Below are positions 47,742 through 57,574 of a stretch of DNA of 64,000 nucleotides, in pieces (position 1 is the first letter of the stretch; each line of letters begins with the position of its first letter). This DNA is from Paractinoplanes rishiriensis. Its GTDB lineage: Bacteria; Actinomycetota; Actinomycetes; Mycobacteriales; Micromonosporaceae. The notes under the pieces are model-generated. The model had not been told where the DNA came from, did not search any database, and saw nothing but the letters and a program-made list of their open reading frames with translations. The DNA lies in assembly GCF_016862375.1 (NCBI RefSeq), contig NZ_BOMV01000048.1, forward strand, positions 106,549-170,548, in the 5' to 3' direction. A program made the translations under genes and the position numbers.

Positions 47742-50700
47742 CTACCGGTGCAGGCGGGTGATCGCCGAGGACACGTCGCCGACCCGGTCGGCGAGCAGCC
47801 CGACCGCGCCGACCGCGCGGGTCATCGGGTCGTCCTCGGCGCCACCCAGCGCCTTGGCCCGCAGGTAGGCTGCCTTCACCTCGGCCCAGCGCTCCTCCTG
47901 CGCCGGGCTGAGCCGGCCGCGCAACTCGGCCAGCTTGAGCAGGTTGGCCTCGGCGCCCGAGGTGAGGGTCTGCGCCTCGCCCAGGTAGTGGTCGTCGAGC
48001 ACGCCCTCCAACTCGGCCTCGTTCATCGCCGGGACGATGCGTTCGGCCAGCTTGTTCATGTTGCGGTAGGAGCCCTGGAGACGGAACGGCGGCTCGGTGC
48101 GGGACTCGTCGGCCTGGCCGGCCGAGGCGATGTACGCCTGGTTGTTGCGCAGCACCACCCGCTGCACCCGGCGCATCTTGCGCAGCACCGACAGCACCTG
48201 CTCGAGCTCGGCCGCCGAGTACGCGTACGCCAGCCGGTCCGGTCGCACCGACTCGTCGCCCTCGGCCAGCCGGATCAGCAGCGGCAGGTCACCGCGTTCC
48301 CGGGTGGCCAGCGGCGCCAGCACCGCGTTCGCGGTGAGCGAGTTTTCCAGGTAGGAGAGCTCGAACGCCTCCTCGCGACCGGCCAGCACGTCGCCCAGGT
48401 TCCACACATCGGCCCGGTTGGCCAGCATGTCGGGGATTCGGAAGCGCTGCCCGCTCTCGGTGTACGGGTTGCCGGCCATGCACACCGCGAATCGCTTGCC
48501 GCGCAGGTCGTAGCGTTTTGTCTGGCCCGCCCAGACGCCCTCCATCTGGCGCTGGGCGTCGCACAGCGAGATGAACTTCTGCAGCAACTCGGGCGAGGTG
48601 TGCTGGATGTCGTCGAGATAGAGCAGCACGTTGTTGCCCATCTCGAGCGCGAACGAGATCTTTTCGACCTCCAGCCGCGCGGTCGAGTTGGGCGCCGCGG
48701 CCGGGTCGAGCGAGGTCACGTCGTGCCCCAGTGCCGGCCCGTTGATCTTGACGAAGACCAGGCCGAGGCGGTTCGCGACGTATTCCATCAGGGTGGTCTT
48801 GCCGTAGCCGGGCGGTGAGATCAGCAGCAGCATGCCGGACTGGTCGGTGCGCTTCGCGTCGCCGGCCGCGCCCAGCTGGCGGGCCAGGTTGTCACCGATC
48901 AGTGGCAGGTAGACCTCGTCCAGCAGCCGGTTGCGGACAAAGGTGGTCATCACCGACGGCTGGTATTCGGCCAGGCGCAGGCGGTCGCGCTCCGCGGTGG
49001 CCAGGGCGGTCCGTCGTTTCTGGTACGCCCGGTAGGCGGGCACCGTGGTCTCCCGGAACCGGCGTGTCTCCGCCAGGAAACGGTCGAGCCTGATCGGCAG
49101 TTTTCGGCCAGCAATCTTCGGGTGTACGCCGAGCAGGCCGTCGACCGTGGCGTCGAGCGCGGCGGCCGAGTCGTAGCGGGTGAGCTGGCTGCCGGTCAGT
49201 TCGATGGCGACCGCCTCGAGCAGGTCGTCGGCGGTGCCGCTCCCCGGGTGCGCGGCCCGGAACGCCGACAGCCACCCGGTGATCAGCTGTCGCCGCTCGG
49301 CCACCGTGCTGAGTCCGCGCAGGTCGTCGAGGTATCCGCGGTCGGTGCGGTGGAACCGGTCGAGGAATGTGCGCGCGCCGGCGCTCGTCACGAACCCGGC
49401 CTGGCCGGCGGCCAGCTCCTCGACCAGGTATTCGCCGACCCCATGACCACCGACCCCATGACCACCGACCGTGCCGCCGGCCGCCGTGTCAAGCTCGGCG
49501 GCCAGCTCGGCCAGACCGTCGGCGGCGCCGAACGCCTGCCGGGCCCGGGCCAGCGAGGTCGCCCGTACGGTCCAGGCCGAACGCTGCTCCGCGGTGGCGT
49601 CGAAGGCCCAGAACAGCTGGGCCGCGACCCGCACCGACGGCAGGTAGCGCAGCAGGCCGGCGGCCGCGTGCAGACGGATCACGGTGTCCAGCACCAGGGT
49701 GGCGTCGGCGTCGTGCACCCCGCGTTCGTAGCCCTCGTCGATGCGCGACTCGGCCTCCCGGCGTACCAGGTCACGCAAGGACCCGTCGGCCAGCGCGACG
49801 GCCACACCCGCCGGATCGGCCGCGAAGATCGCGGCGGCCAGGTGCTCGGCCCGGTAGATCTCCCGATTTTCGGAGACCAGCGACTGCTCCCAGAACGGGC
49901 GGGTGTCGGCCACGAACGAGGCGTCCCGGATCGGCGCGCGGTAGTCGGTGCCGGTGATCGTGAAGGCCAGCTCGGCGCCGTCCGGCACCAGCGTGAGATC
50001 GACGGCCTGGGTGTTGACCGCGAACGTGTGCCGGCCGAGGCGGATCGTGGTGCCGCCGTCGCCGTAGAGGTCGAGGCGGTCGCGCAGGGACCGGCCGGCC
50101 TCCTGACGGGCCGCCTTGACCCGGCCGTCGAGCTCCTCGGCCCGCACCGCGTCGCCCAGAGTGCGCAGCTCGGCGGCCACCGAGCGGAGCTTGCCCACCA
50201 TCGGGTCGGTGGCGAAGTAGGTGTTGACCTCCTCCAGCGTGGCCAGGCCGGCGACCCGGCGCTGCACGCTCGCGAGGGTGCGCTGGGCCGAGGTCACCAG
50301 GCGGTCGGCGCGCCGGGCCCGCTCGTCGAGCAGGCCCTGGCGGCGGGCCGCGAACGCCTCGTAGAGCTCGGAGCGCTTGGCGGCCAGCGTGTCGATGAAG
50401 TCCTCGAACTCGCCGAACCGCGACTCCAGCGCCTCGACCTGCAGCATCAGCTTGGCCGACTGCTCGTCGCAGCGGTCCGGGGTGTCGGCCGTCGCCAGCC
50501 CCGCGGTGATCGCCTGGCCGAGCAGCGCGAACTCGGCGGCGAACGCGGCCCGGCCCTCGACGCCGGCCAGTTCCCGGCGGCGGGCGTCCAGCGTGGCCCG
50601 GGCCCGGTTGACCCCGCCGAGCACCTCGCCGATCCGCTCCAGGATCGCCACCCGGACCGTGGCGTCGGCGATGTCGAGCCCGCCCACCACATCGGTGACC

Positions 50701-52580
50701 ACCTGGAGGCCGTCGGCCTGCTCGGTGAGCCGGGTCGCGACCGGCTCGGCGGCGGCCACCGTGGGGATGGCCGCGGCGTCGGCGACCAGCTGCTCGACGG
50801 CCTGCTGATAGCCGGCGAACGCGTCCTCGCGGCGCAGGAACTCAACGGCCCGGCGCGCGGTGGCGTCGACCTCGGCGGACAGCTCCGCGGCCAGCGCGTC
50901 GAGCCGGGCCAGGTCGACGTAGCGCAGCTCGCGCAGCGTCACGGCGTGGCCCTGCTGTTGGCGCAGCGCGGCGAGCAGCCCGATCCAGCCGTCGGTGCCG
51001 GCCGGCGCGTCGGCCCGGGCGCGCCGGATCAGCGCGGTGGCGCCAGCCTGCGCCTCGTCGACCGCGGCGGTGGCCTGCGCGGTGAGCGCCTGCACCGACT
51101 CGAACTCGTCGAGCACCTGCTCGGCGGTCGCGCGGACCTCGGACAGCGGGGTGGCGAGATCTTCCAGGTCGGACTCGCCGAGCCAGAAGTAGTGGTCGAA
51201 CAGCCGGGTGCAGGCCGCAATGATCGCCTCGAACACCGCCCCGGACGGGGTCATCTCGTCGACCATCCGGGTCACCGTCAGCGCATCGGCGATGCCCCGC
51301 ACCAGGTCGGCGTTGCCGATCCGCTCCAGCGGCCCGGTGCCGGCCGGCTGCGCCGCCGCGAACGTGTCGGACACGTACGGCGTCTGCCAGATCTGCATGG
51401 GGTGGACCCGGGTCGGCTCGTCGGAGTCGTGCCGGAAGGCGATCAGGGTGCCGTTGTCGAACAGCGAGTAGCCGTGGCACGCGATCGGGGTGGCGACCTC
51501 CTTGCGGATCACGTTGTACGGCAGCAGCAGGTAGCGGCCGGCGGCCCGGGCGTGGAAGACGTAGAGCACGTCCTCGCCGTTGACCGAGCGCACCACCCGC
51601 TCGAACTCCAGATCGGCGGTGTCCGCGTCGAACGTCTTGGCCACGCCGGTGGCCAGGTAGTAGCCGCCGGGGAAGATGATCCCCTGGTCCTCGGGCAGCC
51701 GCTGGCAGGCCTGCCCGATGCCGTCGAGCCGCTGCACGTCCCGGGTGCGCGAGTTGAAGACCAGGTAGCGGTGCTGGGTTTCCTTGTACGGCAGGATTTT
51801 CAACAGGATCAAAGGACCCACGACCGCGTACGCGATCTCGGCGTCGGCCAGGCTCTGCAGCGGCTCGGTGACCGGCTCGTTGAAGACGCCGGCGCCGTCC
51901 TCGGTGTTGTTCTCCACCTTGACCGTGAGGTTGCCACCGACCGTCTCGACGAAGACCTGGTCGAGGATCGACACGTGCGGGTGCCGGCCCAGGATGTGGT
52001 TCTCCCGGGTGGTCAGGGTCCACTCGAAGTCGTGCTGGGGCGGGAAGACGTGGTCCCGTTCGCCGCGGCTGTCCACATATGACACATTGCCGTCGGTCGC
52101 CACCCGCCAGCGCAGCACCTTGAGGTCGTCGGTCCGCGCCCCGGTCTGGAACACCGCCAGCAGCAGTCCCTCGAGCCGGCGCAACTGGAGCAGCCGGGTC
52201 TCCCGGTAGTACCGGTACAGCTCGGCGAAGTCGCGCTGGAAGCCCTCGTCGTCGAGCAGTCCGGGCTTGGTGGCCGCGGTGAACTTGCCGTCGGCGTAGT
52301 CGTGCACCGCGAACACGTCGGCGACCGCTGTCTCGGACTTGAGCCCGATGAAGACGTTGTAGCCGAAAAGCATGGTGCCGCCCACGTGCACGACGTCGCG
52401 CGGAACGCAGTTGTTCTCGGTGCGGATGCGCTCGGTGCCGGCGAGCCGCATCTGCTGCCCGCCGAACGTCTCGATCCGCTTGTCGTTCAGCGCCTCGGCG
52501 CGCGCCGCCAGCTCCTTGGCCTGCGCGCCCAGGCGGGCGCGCAGGACCTCGTAGGTGCCGGCGTCCAGAGTTTCACTCAC
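47742..52580 (-). CDS. Giant coiled-coil AAA+ protein (annotated DNA repair ATPase type)
   Basis: A 1612-residue protein. The N-terminal half has a beta-rich region (about 30-440), then long helical, coiled-coil-like segments (about 480-820). The C-terminal 370 residues form a MoxR-like AAA+ ATPase: Walker A PPGYGKTT near 1254-1262, Walker B VLLYLDDIQHTS, sensor AVCMAGNPYTESG. A GGHGVGGHGVG stretch stems from a 15-bp tandem repeat near 49437-49470. The GTG start overlaps the flotillin stop by 4 bp. Homologues are labelled DNA repair ATPase, but direct proof is lacking. Its coupling to an SPFH protein suggests a membrane-linked remodelling machine. Confidence 0.85.
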   Translation of the reverse strand: MSETLDAGTYEVLRARLGAQAKELAARAEALNDKRIETFGGQQMRLAGTERIRTENNCVPRDVVHVGGTMLFGYNVFIGLKSETAVADVFAVHDYADGKFTAATKPGLLDDEGFQRDFAELYRYYRETRLLQLRRLEGLLLAVFQTGARTDDLKVLRWRVATDGNVSYVDSRGERDHVFPPQHDFEWTLTTRENHILGRHPHVSILDQVFVETVGGNLTVKVENNTEDGAGVFNEPVTEPLQSLADAEIAYAVVGPLILLKILPYKETQHRYLVFNSRTRDVQRLDGIGQACQRLPEDQGIIFPGGYYLATGVAKTFDADTADLEFERVVRSVNGEDVLYVFHARAAGRYLLLPYNVIRKEVATPIACHGYSLFDNGTLIAFRHDSDEPTRVHPMQIWQTPYVSDTFAAAQPAGTGPLERIGNADLVRGIADALTVTRMVDEMTPSGAVFEAIIAACTRLFDHYFWLGESDLEDLATPLSEVRATAEQVLDEFESVQALTAQATAAVDEAQAGATALIRRARADAPAGTDGWIGLLAALRQQQGHAVTLRELRYVDLARLDALAAELSAEVDATARRAVEFLRREDAFAGYQQAVEQLVADAAAIPTVAAAEPVATRLTEQADGLQVVTDVVGGLDIADATVRVAILERIGEVLGGVNRARATLDARRRELAGVEGRAAFAAEFALLGQAITAGLATADTPDRCDEQSAKLMLQVEALESRFGEFEDFIDTLAAKRSELYEAFAARRQGLLDERARRADRLVTSAQRTLASVQRRVAGLATLEEVNTYFATDPMVGKLRSVAAELRTLGDAVRAEELDGRVKAARQEAGRSLRDRLDLYGDGGTTIRLGRHTFAVNTQAVDLTLVPDGAELAFTITGTDYRAPIRDASFVADTRPFWEQSLVSENREIYRAEHLAAAIFAADPAGVAVALADGSLRDLVRREAESRIDEGYERGVHDADATLVLDTVIRLHAAAGLLRYLPSVRVAAQLFWAFDATAEQRSAWTVRATSLARARQAFGAADGLAELAAELDTAAGGTVGGHGVGGHGVGEYLVEELAAGQAGFVTSAGARTFLDRFHRTDRGYLDDLRGLSTVAERRQLITGWLSAFRAAHPGSGTADDLLEAVAIELTGSQLTRYDSAAALDATVDGLLGVHPKIAGRKLPIRLDRFLAETRRFRETTVPAYRAYQKRRTALATAERDRLRLAEYQPSVMTTFVRNRLLDEVYLPLIGDNLARQLGAAGDAKRTDQSGMLLLISPPGYGKTTLMEYVANRLGLVFVKINGPALGHDVTSLDPAAAPNSTARLEVEKISFALEMGNNVLLYLDDIQHTSPELLQKFISLCDAQRQMEGVWAGQTKRYDLRGKRFAVCMAGNPYTESGQRFRIPDMLANRADVWNLGDVLAGREEAFELSYLENSLTANAVLAPLATRERGDLPLLIRLAEGDESVRPDRLAYAYSAAELEQVLSVLRKMRRVQRVVLRNNQAYIASAGQADESRTEPPFRLQGSYRNMNKLAERIVPAMNEAELEGVLDDHYLGEAQTLTSGAEANLLKLAELRGRLSPAQEERWAEVKAAYLRAKALGGAEDDPMTRAVGAVGLLADRVGDVSSAITRLHR

Positions 52581-54574
52581 CGGGCGGCCGGCACCTTCGC
52601 GTCGGCGATGCCCATCTCTTTCGCGGTGGCCAGCAGCTCACGCAGCTTGCCGGTGTCGCCGTTGCCGGCCTTGATCTGCTGGCTCAGGAAGGCCGCCAGA
52701 CTGAGGTTGGCCACGTCACCGGTGGAGACCGAGCCGAGAGCCCGGGTCAGGTCGCCCATGAAGTCGCCGTTGCCGTCGAAGTAGCGCGAGCCGAGCGCCT
52801 GCGCCACGGTCGAGTTGCCGACGAAGCCGTCCACGCTCTTGCCCAGGGTGATCGAGCCGAGCAGCTTGTCGAAGAAGATCGAGTCGCCGCCGACGATGTC
52901 GATGTCGGCCTTCTCCAAGCCGGCCGCCAGAACCATGGCCTGCGACTCGGCGATCTCCTTGTGCACGTGGATGCCGGCCAGCCGGATCTCCTTTTCCATC
53001 TCCAAGCGCAGGCGGTATTCCTCGTGTTCGCGGGACGCCTCGTCGAGGGCCGCCATGGCACCGGCCTTGTCGGTGAGACCCTCGGCCTCGGCCAGCAGCT
53101 TGGCCTTGATCGCCTCGGCCGCGACCAGCGCCTTCTCGCGGTCGACCACGGCCTCGGCGCGGCCGGTCTTTTCCACCACCTCGGCGTTGCGCTCGCGGAC
53201 CTGGACGTCGGCCAGGCCGGCCGCGGCCACCTCGGCCTGCACACCCTCGGCCAGCCGGATCTTGGCGCGGGCGTCCAGCTCGGCCGCCTGCTGCCGGGCC
53301 TCGGCCAGCAGCAGCTCCTCGCGGGCCCGGAACTTCGCCGCGGTCTCCGACGCCTCGGCCGCCTTGATGTCCTTGACCAGGGACTCCTGCGCCTCGGCCT
53401 CGGCCTGGATGATGACCGCCTGGCGGGTGCGCTCGGCCTCCTCGATCACCCGCAGCTTCTTGATGTTCTCCTCCTGCTCGGCCACGGTCCTTTCGACCGC
53501 GATCCGCTCCCGGATCACCTCGGCGATCAAGCGCTTCTCGGCCTCGACCTCCTTGTCCTTGGCGATCGTGGTGAGCTCGGTCTCGCGCTGCCGGGCGATG
53601 ACCTCGAGCATCCGGTCCTTCTCGATCCGCTCGGTCTCGATGGCGATGACCCGCTCGCGGTTCTTTTCGGCGACCGCGATCTCGCGGGCCTTGTTTTCCT
53701 GCTGCACACCCAGCTGCTGGGCGGTGCGCAGCTCGGCACCCTCGGCGCGCAGCCGCTCCTCGGCCCGGGCCAGCGCGATCTCGGCGTCCTCGCGGGCCCG
53801 GATGGTCTCGATCTCGCGGCGCTGCTTGATCTCGGCGTCCGCCTGCCGGCGCTGGAGCTCGAGGATGGCCTCCTTGGCCTCCACGTCCTGCCGGGTGATC
53901 TCCTTCTCCTCGTTGCGCCGGTAGTCGTTGGTCTTGACCGCCTCGATCGCGGTGAGCTCGGTGATCTTGCGGATGCCCTGGGCGTCCAGGATGTTCTTGC
54001 TGTCCAGCGAGTGCAGCGGGGTCTGCTCAAGGAAGTCGATAGCCGCGTCCTCGAGGCTGTACCCGTTCAGGTCGGTGCCGATCACCGAGATGATCTGGTC
54101 ACGGAAGTCGTTGCGCTTGGTGTAGAGGTCGACGAAGTCGAGTTGCTTGCCGACCGTCTTGAGCGCCTCGGAGAACTTGGCGCTGAACAGTTCCTGGAGC
54201 GTGATCTCGTTGCTGGCCCGCTGGGTGCCGATCGCCTGGGCCACCTTGATGACGTCCTCGGTGGTCTTGTTGACCCGCACGAAGAACGTGATCCGGATGT
54301 CGGCCCGGATGTTGTCGCGACAGATCAAACCCTCTCGACCGGTACGTGAGATCTCGATCGTCTTCACCGAGATGTCCATGACCTCGGCCTTGTGCAGCAC
54401 CGGAAGGACGACCGCGCCGGTGAAGGTGACGTCCACCCGGCGGACCTTGGAGACGATGAGCGCCTTGCCCTGTTCGACCTTGTGGAACATGCGACTCAGG
54501 AAGAGCGCAAGACCGATGGCGACCAGAACGATGACTGCGACGAGAATGCCGAAACCGGTGGAGATTACGTCCAT
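52577..54574 (-). CDS. Flotillin-like SPFH-domain protein (YqiK type)
   Basis: A 665-residue membrane scaffold protein. One N-terminal helix (FGILVAVIVLVAIGLALFLSRMF) is followed by an SPFH/band-7 domain (about 35-230; VSKVRRVDVTFTGAVVLPVLHKAEVMDISVKTIEISR) and a very long Glu/Ala-rich coiled coil (about 230-560) typical of flotillins. Flotillins form large oligomers that organise membrane microdomains. The ATG at 54574 overlaps the stop of the upstream membrane protein by one base (TGATG). The ATPase gene overlaps its stop. This tight coupling suggests the three products act in fixed ratio as one complex. Confidence 0.9.
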   Translation of the reverse strand: MDVISTGFGILVAVIVLVAIGLALFLSRMFHKVEQGKALIVSKVRRVDVTFTGAVVLPVLHKAEVMDISVKTIEISRTGREGLICRDNIRADIRITFFVRVNKTTEDVIKVAQAIGTQRASNEITLQELFSAKFSEALKTVGKQLDFVDLYTKRNDFRDQIISVIGTDLNGYSLEDAAIDFLEQTPLHSLDSKNILDAQGIRKITELTAIEAVKTNDYRRNEEKEITRQDVEAKEAILELQRRQADAEIKQRREIETIRAREDAEIALARAEERLRAEGAELRTAQQLGVQQENKAREIAVAEKNRERVIAIETERIEKDRMLEVIARQRETELTTIAKDKEVEAEKRLIAEVIRERIAVERTVAEQEENIKKLRVIEEAERTRQAVIIQAEAEAQESLVKDIKAAEASETAAKFRAREELLLAEARQQAAELDARAKIRLAEGVQAEVAAAGLADVQVRERNAEVVEKTGRAEAVVDREKALVAAEAIKAKLLAEAEGLTDKAGAMAALDEASREHEEYRLRLEMEKEIRLAGIHVHKEIAESQAMVLAAGLEKADIDIVGGDSIFFDKLLGSITLGKSVDGFVGNSTVAQALGSRYFDGNGDFMGDLTRALGSVSTGDVANLSLAAFLSQQIKAGNGDTGKLRELLATAKEMGIADAKVPAAR

Positions 54575-55140
54575 CAAATATCCTTCGTTGCGATATCAGC
54601 GGGGATGACCCAGAAGAACTCGCCCTCGGGGTCGAAGTCGTAGAGCAGTGCGACGGTGCCGGCGCGCAGGTCGTCGGTGCCGGCCTGGCGCACCTGGACG
54701 ATCGCCGAGGAGCCGTCGCCGGCGTGCACCTCGGCCTGTCCGAACGTGCCGGTCACCCGCCCGGTGCGGATGATGCAGGTGTGGCCGACGAAGTCGGCGC
54801 GGGACGGATTGATGCCGACCGGCCGGAACCGTCCGATCAGGAGGGTCGCCAGCCGGGTGAGCAGCCAGGCGGCGACCAGGGCGGCGATCAGCGCCACCCA
54901 GCCGGGCAGGAATTCGGCGCCGGCCAGGCTGCCGAACCAGGCGAACGCGACGAGTAGCGAGAGCGGAACGGTGACCGGCACGCCGCCGAGACCGGCGAAG
55001 TCGAGCGTGCTGTCGTCGCCGACCGCCTCCGGGTCGACGCCGCCGGTGATCACCACCAACCAATAAGCCACCACAATTACCAAAAGCGGCGTGAAGAGCA
55101 CGGTGGGGAAGCTGAACGCAGCCTCGAAGAACCCGCCCAT
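54574..55140 (-). CDS. NfeD/YqiJ-like membrane protein with OB-type domain
   Basis: A 188-residue protein with about three membrane helices (TVLFTPLLVIVVAYWLVVI, VPLSLLVAFAWFGSLAG, LPGWVALIAALVAAWLLTRLATLLIG) and a C-terminal beta-rich domain (ADFVGHTCIIRTGRVTGTFGQAEVH...ALLYDFDPEGEFFWVIP) of the OB/NfeD sort. NfeD-type proteins accompany flotillins and are thought to help membrane-domain assembly. The ATG at 55140 is the best start, because the first helix follows directly; the frame extends upstream to 55221. It is the first gene of the trio. Confidence 0.82.
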   Translation of the reverse strand: MGGFFEAAFSFPTVLFTPLLVIVVAYWLVVITGGVDPEAVGDDSTLDFAGLGGVPVTVPLSLLVAFAWFGSLAGAEFLPGWVALIAALVAAWLLTRLATLLIGRFRPVGINPSRADFVGHTCIIRTGRVTGTFGQAEVHAGDGSSAIVQVRQAGTDDLRAGTVALLYDFDPEGEFFWVIPADIATKDI

Positions 55141-55315
55141 TGCCTGTTCGTGCCCCCGTTCCCCGTGTTGCCGGCCCCCATGGTGACAGGCCGGGTCAAT
55201 GCGCGCTAGCACGAATTCCACACGCTCGCTGCAATTCGGAGAAAGGTCCGCTGAACGCGGGGTCCAGTGCCAAAAGGCCCGTTTCCGCCTGTCTGGGCGA
55301 TTAGCGTTCCCGGCG

Positions 55316-56542
55316 ATGATGCAGATGACAACCGAGGTACGTCACCCGGCCGCGCACGACCGCGCGGCCGGGCCGTCCCTCCGGTTCCGTCCGGACGTCG
55401 AGGGCCTGCGCGCCGTGGCGGTCGCCGTGGTCGTACTGTTCCACGCCGGCGTCCCCGGAATCGGCGGCGGCTACATCGGGGTCGACGTCTTCTTCGTCAT
55501 CTCCGGCTTCCTGATCACCACGCTGATGCTGCGCGAGGTGCACGAGACCGGGAATCTGTCGCTGCTGCGCTTCTATGCCCGGCGGGCCCGGCGGATTCTG
55601 CCGGCCTCCACGGTCGTGCTGATCGCGGTGACCCTGGCCGGCTACCACTGGCTGGGCTTCCTGCGCGGCGACGAGATCGCCTCGGACGCCCGCTGGGCGG
55701 CGCTGTTCGCGGCGAACTTCAACTTCGCACAGCAGGGTGTCGACTATCTGACCTCGCAGGCCGCGCCGTCGCCGCTGCAGCACTTCTGGTCGCTGGCCGT
55801 CGAGGAGCAGTTCTACTTCGTCTGGCCGGCCCTGCTGGCCCTGCTCATCTGGCTCGGGCTGCGGCACGCCACCCCGGTCGTGCTCGGCCTGGCCGTGGCC
55901 GCCTCGCTGGGCTTCTCGATCTGGCAGACCGGCACCACCTGGTCGTATTTCTCCCCGGCCACCCGGGCCTGGGAACTGGGGGCCGGCTGCCTGCTCGCTC
56001 TGGCAGCCGGCCGGCTGACCCGGATCCCGCCCCGGATCGCGGCCGCGATGGCCGGTGTCGGGCTGGCCGGGATCGTGGTGGCGGCGCTCAGCTTCGACAG
56101 CACCACACCCTTTCCCGGGTACGCGGCGGCGCTGCCGATCGTGGCGACCGTGCTGGTGCTGGCCGGCCGCGGGGACGCCCTGCTGGCGGTCCGCCCGATG
56201 CAGTGGCTCGGGCGGATCTCGTACTCGCTCTACCTCTGGCACTGGCCGGTGCTGATCGTCGCCGAGCAGGCGTACGGTCCGCTGTCCGGGCCCGCCCGGT
56301 TCTGGCTGGTTCTGCTCAGCGTGGTGCTGGCCGCGATCACCTACGCCTGCATCGAGAACCCGGTCCGGCACAGCCGGCACCTGCGGCGCTCCCACCTGCG
56401 TACGGCGGTGGTGGCGGTGCTGCTCATCCTGGCGCCGCTCGCGGTGGCGCAACTGACCACGATCACCTCGCCCGCCGGCGCGGGCGGTGGTGCCGAGCAT
56501 CAACCCCGGTTAGGAGCGCCGCTCCCACATGTCCAGCCCTGA
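55316..56542 (+). CDS. Membrane acyltransferase (acyltransferase 3 family)
   Basis: A 408-residue membrane enzyme with about ten helices. The N terminus has RPDVEGLRAVAVAVVVLFHAGVPGIGGGYIGVDVFFVISGFLIT, the OafA-type signature with its catalytic His, followed by FYARRARRILPA and FWSLAVEEQFYFVWP. It transfers acyl groups, usually acetyl, to sugars of surface polymers. Full-length OafA proteins carry a C-terminal SGNH domain; here that part is the next gene, overlapping by 14 bp. The start at 55316 lacks a clear ribosome binding site; nearby ATGs at 55319 and 55325 are possible. Confidence 0.88.
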   Translation: MMQMTTEVRHPAAHDRAAGPSLRFRPDVEGLRAVAVAVVVLFHAGVPGIGGGYIGVDVFFVISGFLITTLMLREVHETGNLSLLRFYARRARRILPASTVVLIAVTLAGYHWLGFLRGDEIASDARWAALFAANFNFAQQGVDYLTSQAAPSPLQHFWSLAVEEQFYFVWPALLALLIWLGLRHATPVVLGLAVAASLGFSIWQTGTTWSYFSPATRAWELGAGCLLALAAGRLTRIPPRIAAAMAGVGLAGIVVAALSFDSTTPFPGYAAALPIVATVLVLAGRGDALLAVRPMQWLGRISYSLYLWHWPVLIVAEQAYGPLSGPARFWLVLLSVVLAAITYACIENPVRHSRHLRRSHLRTAVVAVLLILAPLAVAQLTTITSPAGAGGGAEHQPRLGAPLPHVQP

Positions 56543-57518
56543 GCCCCGTCGTCGTCTGCCCTACCTGCTCGTCCTGCTCACCGTGCTGGTCGCGGGTGCG
56601 GTCGGCTGCGGCGGCGAGAAGCAGTCGACGGGTACGAGCACTGAGCAGCCGGCGCCGCGGGTCGAGTTGTCGACCGTCCTGGCCGCGGTCCGCAAGGCGC
56701 CGGCAATCCGCACCGTGCCGCCAGACCTGACGCCGTCCATCGCGACGGCCGGCGACGACATGGGCTTCGACAACGAGAAGTGCGAGGTCGCGCCGCAGGT
56801 CGACCGGATGCCCGACCCGTGCGTCTTCGGCGACCCGGCCAGCGCGTTCCGGGTGGTGCTGTACGGCGACTCGCACGCCGGCATGTGGCTGCCGGCCATG
56901 ATGCCGATCGCCCAGCGCCGGGAGTGGCGCCTAGAGTTCTACGGCAAGCCGGCCTGCCCGACACCGAAAGTAACGTTCTGGAACGAGCAGGAGCGGCGTC
57001 CGTTCACCGAGTGTGACCGTTTCCGCGACTTCGTCCTGAGCCGGTTCCAGGCCGACCCGCCCGATCTCGTGGTGGTGACCAACGAGAGCTTCGGCCGCAA
57101 ACTCGACCGCGGTGAGCCGATCACCGCGTCGCAGTGGCAGGAGGGGCTGCGGCAGACGCTGGCCACCATGCGCCGGGCGGTACCCCGGGTGATCGTGCTG
57201 GGTGACACCCCGGTGCTGGACGAGAGCGCGCCGGACTGCCTGGCGGCGCACGGCGCGAACCTCGCGGCCTGTTTCACCACCAGGGCGAAGGCCACCGAAC
57301 GGGTGTGGAACGACGCCGACAAGGCGGCCGCGGAGGCGACCGGCTCGGGATACATCCCGGTACTGCCGTGGCTGTGCAGCGCGGTCTGTACCCCGGTGAT
57401 CGGCAACGTCGTGGTCTACCGCAACCGGTTCCACCTGTCCGCGACGTACGCCCGGATGCTCAACGGGGTGCTGGAGGACGCGCTGTTCCAGACGCACCCC
57501 GCCGATCAGATGCCGTAA
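56529..57518 (+). CDS. SGNH-domain lipoprotein partner of the acyltransferase
   Basis: A 329-residue exported protein. A lipoprotein-like signal (LPYLLVLLTVLVAGAVGC) leads to an SGNH-fold domain with block I VVLYGDSHAGMW (nucleophile Ser), an Asn in VVVTNESFG and a C-terminal D/N..H motif in NRFHLSATYARML. CxPFxxCDRF-like Cys residues may form disulphides. In OafA-type enzymes this domain is fused to the acyltransferase and finishes acyl transfer outside. Here the two parts are separate but overlapping genes. It ends before a strong convergent terminator. Confidence 0.85.
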   Translation: MSSPEPRRRLPYLLVLLTVLVAGAVGCGGEKQSTGTSTEQPAPRVELSTVLAAVRKAPAIRTVPPDLTPSIATAGDDMGFDNEKCEVAPQVDRMPDPCVFGDPASAFRVVLYGDSHAGMWLPAMMPIAQRREWRLEFYGKPACPTPKVTFWNEQERRPFTECDRFRDFVLSRFQADPPDLVVVTNESFGRKLDRGEPITASQWQEGLRQTLATMRRAVPRVIVLGDTPVLDESAPDCLAAHGANLAACFTTRAKATERVWNDADKAAAEATGSGYIPVLPWLCSAVCTPVIGNVVVYRNRFHLSATYARMLNGVLEDALFQTHPADQMP

Positions 57519-57519
57519 C

Positions 57520-57547
57520 GGCCCGGCCCGTCACCGCGGGCCGGGCC
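57520..57547. terminator. Bidirectional terminator
   Basis: GGCCCGGCCCG (57520-57530) pairs perfectly with CGGGCCGGGCC (57537-57547) around a 6-nt loop. It lies between the convergent SGNH gene (ends 57518) and DUF3618 gene (ends 57575) and can serve both. Confidence 0.8.
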
Positions 57548-57574
57548 GTCCGGTGCTTCTCTGCCGGCTACCGA

